This document shows positions 35,366 to 47,689 of a DNA stretch of 64,000 nucleotides, one piece after another. Source of the stretch: Rattus norvegicus (lineage: Eukaryota > Chordata > Mammalia > Rodentia > Muridae). Position numbers and translations under genes: made by a program. The stretch is taken from assembly GCF_036323735.1 (NCBI RefSeq), contig NC_086027.1, positions 86,736,662 through 86,800,661 of the forward strand, in the 5' to 3' direction. The notes beneath the pieces were generated by a model. It saw nothing but the letters and a program-made list of their open reading frames with translations, had not been told where the DNA came from and did no database searches. Numbering within the stretch: position 1 is the stretch's first letter; every line of letters begins with the position of its first letter.

Positions 35366-35420
35366 GATCTCTTGGTTGTTTTTCTAGAGACTGACGACTA
35401 ACAATGATAAGATGTTAAGA
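35088..35420. other. No gene seen; holds a TC/AC microsatellite
   Basis: T/C-rich sequence leading into the repeat at 35292-35358. The 112-codon frame over it is low-complexity Phe/Leu/Ser/His. Confidence 0.7.
35292..35358. repeat. Compound (TC)n(AC)n microsatellite
   Basis: About 20 TC units joined directly to about 14 CA units. Same architecture as at 11.3 kb. Confidence 0.98.
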
Positions 35421-35580
35421 GGCTAGACAGACGGCTTAATAGTTAAGACTGTCTAATACTCTTGCACACACCTCAGTCAGCTCACAACTAGTTGCCTCAA
35501 CTCTAGCCGGTATCAGCACTCACATTGACAAACCCATATGCTGAAATACATAGAATTGTAAATAACATAAATAAATGTTG
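35421..35580 (+). mobile_element. Old B2/B3-type SINE
   Basis: 'ggctagacagacggcttaat' (head), 'gttaagactgtctaatactc', 'agctcacaactagttgc', 'aacataaataaatg' tail. Diverged. Confidence 0.65.
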
Positions 35581-36415
35581 AAAGAGGTATTTATATCCGC
35601 ATTATGGTTATTCCTCTGAAACAATTCCAGATCCTTTATAAATCAAAAGAATGTACTGGTGTATAGCTGCTGTGATTTTTTTTTTCAAAACTGCCTACTT
35701 GAAAGAGAACCCTTGGAGTAAGAGAAATCTCCAGGCCACCCATGAGTCACACCATCATAAAGATTCCCCTGATCAAAACCAAATGTCATATTGCTGCTTG
35801 AGAAATGTCACATAATTAGACGGGGGCTGAGTAAGAGTCATCCACCTGCCACAGCATGAGGGAGGGGATGTGAGAGAGAATGAATGGGAGGACAAAGCTG
35901 GTGACACACAGTGACACAGTGTGGCTGGTACAGGGCTTGGCCCTGGAGGCACAGGGGGCCCCACAGCATTCACACCACACAATGGCAAGAAATGCTGTGA
36001 GCAGCTCATGCCATCAAAGTCGAGCTACTGCCAATAAATCACAGAAACACCACAGCATCCTGAAGAGAAAAGAGAACCCTGGTGCCTTCCCACTCTTTCC
36101 CCACATGAGGACACCCATGGCTCAGCTTCAAGGCAGCCACATGAAAAGGGGCTATCCACCTATTGGTCATTGATCTTTCTACTAACTCGTTTAGACTGAT
36201 GTGTTTTACTGATTCAGACAAAATTGTAATTTGCTCTTTTGTAAGATTCCTTATGAAAAGATTATAATTTATCGCGTACTTTCCTTAAAGTAATAATCTC
36301 TAAATTGTTTGATGAATGCCTCTCTATAATTGTCATTTAAATAATGCATCCTGATGCACAGAATAACTGGGGTAAAATGGAGTTTAACAAATATGTCTTT
36401 CAATTATTAACATGC
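35581..36415. other. No gene seen
   Basis: Unassigned. Overlapping frames at 35773-36221 on both strands have no recognisable domains. Confidence 0.5.
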
Positions 36416-36495
36416 TTGGGCTACAGATATAACTTGGTGATAGAGCACTTGCTTAGCCTGGCATGAACCTGGAGTTAATTTCCCGTGCAGTTAAA
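36416..36495 (+). mobile_element. Old ID-like SINE fragment
   Basis: 'tgggctacagatataacttg', 'gtgatagagcacttgctt' and 'agcctggcatg' align with the tRNA-Ala-derived ID head. Much older than the two young ID copies. Confidence 0.55.
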
Positions 36496-36504
36496 AAAGA
36501 GGTA

Positions 36505-36790
36505 ACTGGTGGCTGCTGGAAGAAGGAGAGAATTTTCTTCAAGAATGCTATGCCTGGCAGGCTCCTATGCCTCACTGAGTGATCTACACACATGCACATA
36601 CTGGCATCAGTAAATGGAGTCGGTATTTAAAAAAAAAAAAGAAAAGCACACAAAATTGGGAGAAAATAGTGGTGGATAAGAAAGTGGAATAGCAGAAGGG
36701 TAGGAGTCAATGGTGAACTTGAGCAGAACACATTATATTCATGTATGAAATTCTCAGACGATAAAAACAAACAAAAACAAATCAAAAGCT
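36505..36790 (+). mobile_element. L1 3'-UTR end (Lx-type)
   Basis: 'ggctgctggaagaaggagag' and 'catgcacatactggcatcag' precede 'taaatggagtcggtatttaa'. After an A run come 'gaacacattatattcatgta', 'tgaaattctcag' and an A-rich tail with AAACAAAA units. Confidence 0.72.
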
Positions 36791-37082
36791 CAAAGAAGCA
36801 CATAGCCCAACCATGACTCTTATAAATTACGGTCTTATAGCACTTGCTGATATGTCACAAGTATTATAAAACAAACCTAGGGAAAGAAAAGATCCACGTT
36901 CTTACCATCTTCAGCAATAGGGTCTTACCATCTAATTTTTGGAGGACAATAAAGAGCCTCTGTTGTTCTGGAACCTTACAAAAGCCTCCAAGCCAACAAT
37001 TCATAAGAAATAATTCTCAAAAGACAATGAGATATTTTCATTTAAAATTGTATGGTTTTTAGTAGCGGCACAAACCTCCATT
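36791..37082. other. No gene seen
   Basis: Unassigned sequence between an L1 tail and the young ID element. Confidence 0.5.
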
Positions 37083-37097
37083 AAAACTACTTTTCTT

Positions 37098-37208
37098 TTC
37101 TTTTTTTTTTTTTTTTTTTGGTTCTTTTTTTTTCGGAGCTGGGGACCGAACCCAGGGCCTTGCGCTTCCTAGGTAAGCGCTCTACCACTGAGCTAAATCC
37201 CCAGCCCC
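37098..37208 (-). mobile_element. Young ID SINE (rat, BC1/tRNA-Ala derived)
   Basis: Minus strand: 'ggggctggggatttagctca', intact A box, 'gtagagcgcttacctaggaag', B box variant 'ggttcggtcccc' (37141-37152), 'agctccg', A9-GAACC and an A19 tail. Flanked by a perfect 15-bp TSD AAAACTACTTTTCTT (37083-37097 and 37209-37223). Intact promoter, perfect TSD and near identity to the 18.9 kb copy show a recent insertion. The single substitution between the copies lies in the B box, where both forms are known among rat ID elements. Confidence 0.98.
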
Positions 37209-37223
37209 AAAACTACTTTTCTT

Positions 37224-37439
37224 AAAATCATTATAATTTACATTCAGTTTATAAAGTAGTGAGTTTCTATATGGTTATTTTTCCCATCCATTCAAAGTTC
37301 ATAACTAACCCTAACCCATACCTGTCCTAGGTGAAGGGTTGACTACTGATATTTTTTTACTACATGAACACATAGACAAATAGCCTTCTGGGTATTTCTG
37401 TTAATACGCATAGGCTGATGCTGTTCTCTGATTTGGACA
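37224..37439. other. No gene seen
   Basis: Short unassigned stretch. Confidence 0.5.
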
Positions 37440-37720
37440 GGGAAGGTCATTTTCAAAATGGCTGACAGTGGATGCAGAGACGCACAATTGGTCAAAGTGC
37501 TGAGGGTAAATGATCTTGAGTCCTCAGCCCTACACAGGGCATCTCTCTCACCCTGTGTGAGGCCCAGGAAATATCATAAAACAGGAAGTAGAAAGACTAT
37601 AAGAGCCAGAGGGTGGGGAGAAGTGCTGTGAACTGTCTTTGGGACATGCTGTGACAGGCATGATGCACTGTGTAATACCTACCTGCACACCTGAAGTCAA
37701 ACAATACAGGAAAGTGGAAG
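37440..37720 (+). mobile_element. L1 3'-UTR, upstream portion (Lx-type)
   Basis: 'acgcacaattggtcaaagtg', 'ctgagggtaaatgatc', 'cagccctacacagggcatct', 'aagactataagagccagagg', 'gtggggagaagtgctgtga' occur in the order of the Lx 3' UTR start. A 104-codon frame begins inside it and is incidental. Confidence 0.7.
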
Positions 37721-39515
37721 GGGCAATGGTTGAGAAGTGTACAGGGATCCTCAAGCTTGGAAGGAGCATAAGGGAGGGACAGGAGATGAGGGTGACCAAC
37801 ATATTTATAGACACGTGCCAAGACTATAGTAAACAAATGAGGGGATCTCACATTTTCTGCTTTATTCTAATAGGTTGTCCCACGCGGGTCCCACCTGACA
37901 ACAATGCACCAGGAAAAACTCTTCAGCTCCTGGATGCCTGGGTACCTGTCTAACATTAATCTACTGAAAACACTAAAGCAATAGCCTCACTTCAGCTGGT
38001 TAAGTGCAAATCAGTCCAGTGAGGCCAAACCTGCCAACACAAGATGTTGGAGAAATTTCTTTGTAATAGGGACATCATAAAACTCTTGGACTTTCCTCCC
38101 CTGTGAGGAAAGTGGTTTTTCAAAAACCCTAAGGAAGCCACTTCAGCGTTTTCTCCAAGCATAGCTTTGTGCTCCTCCATTCAGTACACGCATCTTACAT
38201 GCTTTTATAAGAGTACATTGTATTCCAGTCCCGTGACTTAAGTTTGTTTCTCCTCTTTCCCCTGCAAAACAGATTTAAACCTCCAAGGGCAGGTAGGGTC
38301 TCCTCTGCCTCTCATTCTTCTCCACACTGTGGGTGATTCTTAGAGTCATGTTTACCTCATTCTTCAGAGGCTAATAATTCACTACCTCACTCTGGTCCAG
38401 GAAAACAGGATACGTTTCGTGGTGTCAAACAAATTGTGGTGGCCTTTATTCATAATGCATTCGCTTCGAATGCCAGCTTGCTGCAAATATATCCCAGGGA
38501 CCTGCCAAACAATAGAATACATGAGGGGTCATGGCACTATGTCCCTCAGAGTTTACTGACCACATCGGTGAACCTCTGTGAGGTAGAACAAGGACAGTCA
38601 ACTCTGAATGCAAGCAGGCCAGCGGTGTAAGGAAGGGCAAGCATGACTTCAGTACTTGTCAGCTAGGACATAGAGATGCACTCGGCCATCACTGCACAGA
38701 TGAAAGGCTTGGGGGTCTATGAATACTCCGTGTGGAGCTGTGAAAATCTGCAGAAGTCATCAGTCCACAGATTTTAGAAAACTAAGCAATCAGGACTGGA
38801 GTCTGATCGCGGCATGGCTAGCCATTGTTCTACTATAGTGATGAGCTATTTACCATAAAAGATGCAGCGCATGGAAGAAAGCCTTATCCTGAAGAGGACT
38901 GTGACACCAGTTTGCTGCAGCAACAGCATAGCAACTTGGAGCTGAAATGCTTATTCCCAGCCCTTTTGGATCATAGATGAGGAAGGTGAAAGGACAGAAT
39001 GACTTTCCATAAATACACCACCAGCTAGTTAAAGAGTCACAATTAGAGTCCGAGCCACAGAGAAGAGGCAGTGCCAAGAAGTAATTTGGTTTCCATCATT
39101 CCTTATGTTTGTGAAGGAGTTTGGTTTGAAATAACTGGGAGGGTACAGGGATGAGAATAGTTGATTTTCTGAGTCATTTCAAGAGCTAAATTTTATTTCT
39201 TGATTGCAAAAGTATTACACTTCTGTGACCTGAAACCACCATAGATCTACATTCTTAATCGGCCTCTTCATTGCTCTTAACAGCTGCCCTTATTTCAAAT
39301 ATTTTTTCACTAGCCAAATACAAACAAATTTCTATGACACCTTTATAAATAAATACACAAGTAGGTATTTTTGTTCCAAAATGAGCACGTATTAGTCATA
39401 TCGTTCTATCATTTGCTTTCCTCACTGACATATTTCTCTCAGAGAAATATGTTAGTTTGCATGGATGTGCTTTGTGTTTTGTTGGTTTTGTTGCTGCTAT
39501 TTTTGTCCTGTCTTG
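37721..39515. other. No gene seen; unassigned, one MIR
   Basis: Holds the MIR at 38972-39080 and a possible old mammal-wide relic at about 39190-39460. No exon supported. Confidence 0.5.
38972..39080 (-). mobile_element. MIR SINE fragment
   Basis: 'tagatgaggaaggtgaaagg', 'aatgactttccataaataca' and 'ccagctagttaaagagtcac' align with the reverse complement of the MIR core ('ctagctgtgtgacc..cctcatctg'). Confidence 0.55.
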
Positions 39516-39519
39516 TTTT

Positions 39520-39990
39520 AGTTTTATTACTTCTTTGAGAATTTATGCTGACCTGTTTTGACCATATTCACCCTCCCTCCCCAGCTCTTCTCAAACCCAC
39601 CTCCATTTCCTTTCCTGCCCAATTGTGTGTTCTTCCCTGATCCCATCAAGGGCATTTGTGCTGCACAAATAGCCCTGAATGTGTGGTTCCACTAGAACAT
39701 GGTCTACTTACCAAGGGCTACATGTTTAGAGAAAGCTGGACTTTCCTTTTTTGCAAGTAGATAATATCTATAGTTTCTTGTCTAGGGATGCAGCTTCATG
39801 ACAAACTCTTCCCTCTGTACTGAGGTTTGGTCCAGCTTAGGCTTGCAAAGATGTTATGCACACTTTCATAACAGCTGTGAGTTCAACTGTGCTGCAGTTT
39901 TCAGAAGACGCCATTCCCTTGCAGTCATCTGCCACTCCATCTCCATGATGACCCCTGAGCCACTGTCATACTCCATGGTGCATATACATG
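39520..39990 (-). mobile_element. L1 3'-UTR (Lx-type), minus strand
   Basis: Reverse-complement UTR: 'ctttgagaatttatgctgac', 'gaccatattcaccctccctc', 'aacccacctccatttccttt', 'gaatgtgtggttccactaga', 'catggtctacttacc', 'tcataacagctgtgagttca' and 'ccatgatgacccctgagcc'. The old A tail is the T-rich left end. Confidence 0.78.
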
Positions 39991-41242
39991 TATAGATACT
40001 CTGTTATTTCTTCTATGGAGGCAAACATAGGCCTGTTCTAATTACTTTTCCCTACCAAGAATACTATCTTCAACCTATGACTCTTGATTGGTATGGTATC
40101 AGATCATATTTAGATCAGATTCATAAAGTGGGCTTGATGAGCCACAGGGTGTTAATAAGACATAGCACAGTCTGCAGGGAAATCTTTCTCACATATACAT
40201 TTTTTTCAGGAATTACTTTTGGAAGATGCTGAACTGCACCCGTAGTGGAATTTTTTTTTTGAGGCTTCTTTTAAGATCCCTGAGTTATAGGGTGAATTTT
40301 TTTCCATTTATCTTGAAACCCAATATAATGAATGACAAATGAGCACATGTCAATGAATATTCATGGTCTCTAGTACAAGTGCTGGGAAATGACTTTAATT
40401 TTCAAACCCTGACCTTGTTATGACCCTTAAAATGAAAATATTGTACAGTGATATAAAACAGTGTTATATCACGGTCTATAAAGATAAATAGAAGGTACCA
40501 AAGGTGCCATATTTGGTGACACAAACTATCCCTGTTTTATCCCCCTTTCCTCCTAGTCTTCCTCTTCCTCCTTCTACCCTCCTCACTGTCCTCTTCCTCT
40601 TTCTCATTTGATATTTACTGGGCATTATATGCCAAGTGGAGCATATAACCCAACACACTAGAGTTATAGGCCTAATCCTATTTGTATTCAAACACTTCAC
40701 AGAAACTTTGATACTATTCAATCAGCACTTTGTAGAAATTAAAGAAAAAGTATGAGAAAGAAAATTAACATCAGAAGGTTCATGTGTAGACACTCTCTGT
40801 GGTCATTGTTCCTGCCCATGAGGGACTCTCCCAGAAAGGACTTTCTACAATCTGTCCTAAATGAAAATTGCTCAGGAAACTTATATAGCCAGAAAGAGAT
40901 AGAAGAAGACTCCAAACCCAAATCTTCTGAGGTATGTCTGGAATCCATGTGTGCCTTGTTCACACAAACTGCCTTTGGGATTGTCTAGCCATATTACACA
41001 ATACAGATGAGAGAATAGTCTCAAATTATCTCCAGGACTTTCTTAAGACAATAGAGCTAGCAATGGTGCCAACCTTTGCTTCAACATCTAGTCTAGTTAA
41101 ATCATTGGATTTACTAAGAATTTGTAACTGCTATTTAATACGGTGGTCAATATGAGAGTGTCTTTCTAGTCCTTGGACCATTTTAGAATAACCATATTTT
41201 GTATCCACTTCAAAAGGCTGATGTCTAAATGTATGTTATCTT
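39991..41242. other. No gene seen; unassigned sequence
   Basis: No transposon named. Frames of 73-81 codons are unsupported. Confidence 0.5.
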
Positions 41243-41612
41243 GATTTCGTTTCCTGTCATTATGATAAAATACCCTGACAAACCAACTTGACTTCTGGTT
41301 CCAGGTTACATCATTGTGACAAGTCAAGATGCAGGAACTTGAAGCACTTAGTCATGTTCACAGTCAAGAGCAGAGAGAGAATAAATGCAAACATGATTGG
41401 ACTTGGCTCATTTTCTCCTTTTCCCCCTATAACCTAGGATCCATACCCAGGTGCTGCCCACTTTTAAGCTGGGTCTTCATGTATCAGCTACAATCAAGAC
41501 AATCTCCCACAGACATGCCCACAGACCAACCTGATCTAGAAAATGTCTCATGGAGACTGCTTCAAAGTAACTATAGATTGGGTCAAGTTGACATTGAAGA
41601 CTAACCATCCTA
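41243..41612 (-). mobile_element. MaLR-type solo LTR
   Basis: Clear reverse-complement LTR: 'tatgataaaataccctgaca', 'acttgacttctggttccagg', 'ttcacagtcaagagcagaga', 'tcaagacaatctcccaca', 'gacatgcccacagaccaacc', 'tgatctagaaaatgtctcat' and 'gggtcaagttgacattgaag'. Nearly complete and without internal retroviral sequence on either side, so a solo LTR. The 91-codon frame is incidental. Confidence 0.8.
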
Positions 41613-44600
41613 GATGTACACAAATATCCAGTCTAGCTCCCTTTTTCTCAAAACCTTCCTTTCCACGCATGAGTACAAATCAGAATTGTATTTTTGCAAC
41701 CTTCTTTCCATTCTTGAGGCAGAATTAGAAATCTGGGAATGTCTACCACCAGTCTTAACTGAACACACAGCTGTAGAAACAGAAGAAACCAAACTATGCT
41801 CTAGCTGGCATTGCCCTGATGCCATGTGACCTGGCAGAGTGATTTTACAGCGTGTGTAGAAACAGGACACTCAATTACAGCAAGGAGAAAAGTCCTATAG
41901 ATTCCTCTTGGTCAGCTATCGTAGTCCCCGCTGTCGCTGAAAAATACAGAAGAAGGAATAAAGGATATAGCCACTGCTTCTAGAACTTTCTGAATAGGAT
42001 TTCTAAATAAAATTCCATGTTTCATAAGAACTCTTTTACAAATGACCACTAAATAAAAATAATCACAGCTAAGATTTCCTATTTTGGTTTTTATCTTCTG
42101 TTTCCTGCTATATTTGAATAAGCAATTTTTTTGTTAGGTAGATGTCTTGTGCAATTTCTCTTATTAACAGGAATTTATGAACTATCAGAAGGCTTCCCTT
42201 TTATTTTAACTGTTCATCATAATACACAAAACCAAGTGAGTTTAAATGGAATTTACTATACACACATACAGTGTAAACCATACGCTGTATACCCTCCCAC
42301 TCCCCTCTAGTTAAAGGCACCAACTTAACATGCCCTGTTGTATTTGCCAGGAAGTTGGTGATGCTAACTAAAACAGTACTACTGTCAGAACAATATTAGA
42401 AATAATACCCAAGAAGGCTGAGGAAAGTGGGTACATTTTAGTTGTCTTTTGAAATTATTCTCTACATGTGTTCTCTACAAGTCTGCTATATTACAAAATC
42501 AGTCCCAAATTTTCAACAAAGCCAGCTGAGTATGTACAAAAACAATAACCAAAAAAAAAAACCAAAACAAAACAAAACAAAAAACACAACAACAACAACA
42601 ACAAAAAACAACCAACCAACCAAAGAAACAAAAACCCTATATGTGGGCTTAGGTAAGTCAAATCAAGTATCTAACAACTCTTTTTATTAGGATTTTAACA
42701 GAATTATCCAAAGAACTCTGATACCAGAGACTCTATTTCTCATTGTCTCTCTTCCTCTATGGAGCAAGCAGAAAGATATTCATGAATGACAGACTGGGGC
42801 CACACTTCTATGGATACAAACAACAGCAATAGCAGTATCACATGGTGGGGGAAAGCATGGCCATCTTCCACCCTTGCAAAGCCTGTTAGAAATGGTGGCA
42901 TTTTAATGAATTCAAGATAACATAGGAGATTGGGGGAGGGGTTTCATGGCTTCTGAAGGTTTTCTAGAACGGCTACCTGGGTGGCATAAAGCTAGCTGAT
43001 CCTGCCCCCTGCAGACCCACCGTAGCAGGAGGCATAAAGTTTCATTCCCGTTCATCCCAGACTCCTAAATTCCAGGCAGCTTCGACTGCCATTGGTGCTT
43101 AAGAGTTCACAGAGCCGTTTTTAGTTCCTCATTCAAATATTCATAAGAAGCAAGGACTGCAGTTTGCTCTCTGGTAACAACTTCATTTTCAGCTCACACT
43201 CAGCATGTCCTTGAAGACGGCCTCTGTCCACACAGATTGGATTTTATCCGTCTCATGGCCTTTCAAGGATAATGGAGTTTCCCTAGGAGTAGGCACAAGA
43301 AACATGTTCTATCTTTTATCTTTGCCTGGCTGGATGATGGAAATAATTTCAGAAGACAGTTATGGATTATCAAAGGGACATCGGACCTACAGTAAGCACT
43401 GCTTTGTGCTCCCCTGGCCAGGCAGATCCTTTAATTATTTACCTTATGAGACTGCATACACCCCAGGAAATCCTAAAATAGAAACATATTAGTACAAATA
43501 TTTACTCGGCAGCATTGTTCCTGAATATAACAATGAAAACATTCTTGATGTGCCCTTGCAAGAAACCCAGGGACCATGCCATCCCCTGGCACGGGAGAAC
43601 ATGTCCATCATTAGGATCTCTCCATTGCTTGATTGAGGCTGTGGGTAAGCAAATGCCTTAGATAGAAATGTTTACAACTTAGTTAAAGGTTAATATTGGA
43701 CCCATGAATTGCTCCCAGTAACATTACAAATAAGAAACAGTCTAATGCACGAAGTGCCTTAAGTAATGGTGTATACTACATCATCTGAGATGGAAAAAGG
43801 GAATCTAGGGAGAAATTTAACTAAAACAACTTTTTGCTTTGATGAATTATCTGGGCTATAATGTATATGATATCTAAAGAATGGGGCCATTTTTTCTCTC
43901 ACACATATTATTTGTACTAAACAACACTGTGCCTGTTTGATCATTGAATTTGCAAGTCCTTTCTGTTAGCTTTCTAAAGGCATTGTGTGTTCTTGAACCA
44001 GCCATGCAGAACCATTCTGTGATACTCCTCTAGACTGGGAGGGAAATACAGCCCTGTCTGAGGCATAGCAGAAGGAATTTCGATCTGGCAGCCACTGCCG
44101 ATAAAAACCTCGAAGAGACCATTAATCTCATTTGTTTTCATTGTGGCAACACCCCTTATCACAACTTTAGTTGAGGAAGTGCCAACATCTATACCAGCAG
44201 TTACATATTAGCGGAATTAATTCTAAAAAATGAGGCTCCTGGTACTAGAAACTCTACACTATTGCTGAGGTCTTGCTGGGTTGAGATGAAGAAAGTGCAC
44301 ACTATAAATAGTTGATAGAATAAACAATTCTTTGTATAACACCTTGCAGGAGTTGTAATGTAATGTTAATTCTTACAGGAAGCAGCACACTTTTATGGAT
44401 TAAGTGGTAGTTTTATCAGATGGATTCGTCCAAACCCTCACCAATCCCCAATGTGGTTTTTCATCTTTGCAAGAAGAAAGTCTAAAATATGTAAGTGTAC
44501 AGCCATGCCTGTTACTTTCTAAGGATGCCATGACTGGATACATTCACCGTGATGGGGAGCGTGCACGATGGCAATGGTCTATAGCTAAACAGAGACGGTG

Positions 44601-44994
44601 GAGAGGAAGCTTCATTAAATCAGAGCCCTTCACACAGGCAGAGCATCTGATGACTACATAGGCAGTCCAACCAGCAAATACCAGTTTTCGGAGGAACCTG
44701 AGTGATTCAAATCAATATTTTAGAAGTGGCTTCTTCACCAAATGCCAATATTAATTTCAAACAGTAGACTGAGGTGAATCATTATGATTTAGTAGCATTT
44801 TATTGTTTTAAGAATAAATGTACTATGGCTGTACCAAATTCATACTACCAAAGATAATTCTTTGCCCTATACTAGCCACAAACATCCTCAAGGAGACTCA
44901 GAAAATTCATCAGTCTAAGGGTATGAAATTACTTTCAGAGATAAGGCCTCAATACAAAACTTGTTCAATGAATGAGAGATAATGACATACTTAA
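41613..44994. other. No gene seen; unassigned sequence with an A-rich tract
   Basis: About 3.4 kb without a named transposon apart from the low-complexity run at 42541-42632. Frames up to 95 codons (43205-43492, 44404-44661) have no recognisable domain. Candidate unique DNA. Confidence 0.5.
42541..42632. repeat. A-rich low-complexity tract (AAAAC, CAA, CCAA units)
   Basis: A run, then several AAAAC units, then ACA and ACCA units. It could be an old retroposon tail, but no element body is recognisable upstream. Confidence 0.9.
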
Positions 44995-45195
44995 TTACTG
45001 TGGTCACTTATGGAGGACTTAGTGCCAAGCACTTGACAAATGTTGTCCTACTTAATGGCCACGTGGATGCAGCAATGAAAAGATATCTCCGTTTTATAAA
45101 GGACTGTGAGGTTCAGAGATAATATGTGACATGGCCAAGGTCATTTTCTTCTCAAGTGGTAAAATAGAAATGCAATCCTAGCCTACCTAAGCACC
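44995..45195 (-). mobile_element. MIR SINE, nearly full core
   Basis: Reverse-complement MIR: 'cttatggaggacttagtgcc', 'aagcacttgacaaatgttgt', 'ctccgttttataaaggactg', 'aggttcagagataatatgtg', 'acatggccaaggtcat' and 'aatgcaatcctagcc'. One of the better preserved MIR copies here. Confidence 0.75.
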
Positions 45196-45365
45196 TCTTA
45201 CTTATTCTTTTCATTATTCAGTACCCCTTCATTGTGATTGAATTAATAGCTAATGTGTAATGTTCTGACCCCTTATACTTGTGGAGATGATGACTTAAAG
45301 AATATGGTACCCATCAAAGAGAACCTCTGTAGAAGGATGAACCATCTGATCTTATAAAACCTTTC

Positions 45366-45586
45366 TAGGTGTATTTCTTTGTGTGTATGAATGTTCTGCC
45401 TACATGTATCTATGCCTACTATGTGTATGTGCCTGGGACCTGCAGAGGTCAGAAGAGGGCACTCATTCCCCTGGAACTGGAGTTACGAATGATTGTGAGC
45501 CACTATGTGACTGATAAAACCCAAACCTGAACCCTCTACAAGAGGAGCCTTTGCTCTTAACAGCTGAGTCATCTCTCCAGTCCCTA
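45366..45586 (-). mobile_element. B3-type SINE
   Basis: Minus strand reads 'gggactggagagatgactca', 'gctgttaagagcaaaggctc', 'agggttcaggtttggg' and 'atagtggctcacaatcattc'. 'aactccagttccagggga' and 'ctgacctctgcagg' precede the A-rich tail. Full layout with both Pol III box regions. Confidence 0.88.
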
Positions 45587-46414
45587 CCCTCAACCAAGTG
45601 ACTCAGCAGACAGGCTGGGTATGACCTTACCTGCTGCAACCAAAGAGAACATCTAAGATTGCAAATAAGAAACCTAATGGGAAGAAAACATAAGCATATA
45701 AAGGTTCTATTACTTGGTAACAGAAAGGAATTGTATTTGGTTTATGATGGGGATGGAGGACCTTGTAAGTGTCAGAAAAAAAATGTGTAGTATTAGGTAA
45801 GGGTAGGAACATTTTCACTGATAAAATTTAACAAGTTCAAGACCCCTTCTTTGCCAACAGAAACAGAGAATTCTGTGCCAGGGTATATGACCAATCATCA
45901 AAGATAACAACATGTCCATTCAAGATGGCCAGAACTTCTTGTAGAGTCACCACAGTGGGATAGAAAAGTCTGCTGAGGCAGGCATGAAGAAAAGGGAAGT
46001 TTACAAGAGAATTGGATGGAATCTCTAGCCATCATTGTTGTTTCACTGTTTAACAACCCACCCAGGTCAGCTGGAAGAAACTCAGAGTCATCATGCCAAA
46101 ACTGTACCATCAGTGACCCCCTAACACCATTCAAAGTTTGCGTACAGTCTTATATACACAAGAAGAGAAAACATACATCGTTTCAAAACTTTGCATGGTT
46201 TACTATAATCTATTTAAATTTTTAGTCTTTGTGAAGTCATAAGTTGAATATTCCTGAAAGTAAAATGTTACTGGACTAAACTCAGGAACATGATAGTTAA
46301 GTTATTGTTCTGATGCTCAGCTAGGAATAGACCACGTACACAGTAACAGTTAAGCCTGTATTGAATGTATAGCGGTTCCAGCATTTTAAATAAACATGAA
46401 GAGAGACATTAACT
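45587..46414. other. No gene seen
   Basis: Unassigned. Overlapping short frames on opposite strands at 45898-46225. Confidence 0.5.
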
Positions 46415-46555
46415 TTCTTCCTCGTGTAGGAAAGGAGGCCAAGCTTCAGTGAGACCAAGAGACTTTCTCAGGATCCTGTTTTACTATTTCTAGAATCAAG
46501 ATTGGGACCCAGAACTGTTGTTCTTCAAAGTCCATCTTCTTGCCCTACTACAAGT
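46415..46555 (-). mobile_element. MIR SINE fragment
   Basis: 'aggaaaggaggccaagcttc', 'agagactttctcaggatc' and 'aagattgggacccagaac' align in order with the reverse complement of MIR. Confidence 0.55.
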
Positions 46556-47338
46556 TAAGAAGAAACTGCCCGGAATTACCTCACCATTCTCTGATATCTA
46601 TGTTTATGCCAAGTCCTGCTTAAGGAGCAAATCGAAAGTCTTATCAGAGAATGCTTTAAAACAGCGTTATTACTAAATCATCTTAAGAAGTAGAACGAGC
46701 ATCAATATGGTCAATGATCTTCAGAAGAAGGCTGTGCTTAATGATGCCTAGTGGTATGACAAGCGGTTAGGCAGTAATTTCTCTTTGTAGAATCATCAAC
46801 CTAATGTAGTATCTGGCACATGAGAAGATGGCCATTATTTTTCATCTATTCTGGGATGGACATTTTATCATATTTTTCATCTCAAGAAGAAATTCATCTC
46901 CGTGGTGCTTTCCTCCAGGTGGGCTTATGAAGGAGTCACCACTACCCACCCAGGCTTCATGGTCCTAAAGACACAACTGCATAGTCACAAGCTCTCAGTG
47001 TTTTATCAAACAAACCATATTTGGGTTCATTTGAGGAAGATAGAGGAGCTCATTTTGTTGTATGAGAATATTTTGTTGACACCTTCTGGTACAGTGAAGT
47101 AAGCACAGGCATGTTAGTCAGATAGGAGGAAAGTTCTAGTACTCTGTGGTATAGTAGAGTGACTGGAGCTGACATCAAGTTTTTAATACATTTCATTAAG
47201 AACAAGATGAGAAGGTCCCCATTATTCTGGTTTAATGATTTTATATTGTTTTATACATGTTAAGTTTTATATGTTAATGATTTATATGTATTAATTTATC
47301 ATAACATACAATTTTAAAAATAAAAAACAAATTGTATG
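46556..47338. other. No gene seen
   Basis: Unassigned, A/T-rich towards 47.3 kb. Confidence 0.5.
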
Positions 47339-47494
47339 TCAGGCAGTAAGAGGGAGGGGTATGCTTTTAGTCCCAGTACTCAGGAGGCAGAAGCAGGCAG
47401 TTCTGTGTGAGTTCAAAGCCAGCCTGGTCTACAAAGCCAGTTCTAGGACAAAGAGTTCTAGGGCTACAAAAAGAAACCCTGTCTCAAAAAAAAA
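47339..47494 (+). mobile_element. B1 SINE
   Basis: 'ttttagtcccagtactcagg', 'aggcagaagcaggcag', 'gagttcaaagccagcctggt', 'ctacaaagccagttctagg' and 'aaaccctgtctcaaaa'. The middle carries a small extra 'agttctag' copy. The A tail (47486-47495) passes into GATA repeats. Confidence 0.92.
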
Positions 47495-47495
47495 A

Positions 47496-47502
47496 GATAG
47501 GC

Positions 47503-47565
<63 letters not shown>

Positions 47566-47668
47566 TAGATAGTAGATGGACGGATGGATAGATAGATAGA
47601 CAGACAGATAAATGGTGGATGATGGATAGATGGATGGATGGATAGATAGACAGACAGATAGACAGACT
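47496..47668. repeat. (GATA)n/(GACA)n/(GGAT)n complex microsatellite
   Basis: About 170 bp of tetranucleotides: GATA block, GACA block, GGAT block, and alternations, directly following the B1 A tail. Several long spurious Ile/Tyr/Leu/Ser frames come from it. Confidence 0.97.
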
Positions 47669-47689
47669 GCACATTCAACAAGAAAGGAA

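Noticed and set aside
41243..41612. Possible provirus
   Set aside because: Only a solo MaLR LTR; no gag/pol/env-like sequence on either side, and the same holds for the other LTRs here.
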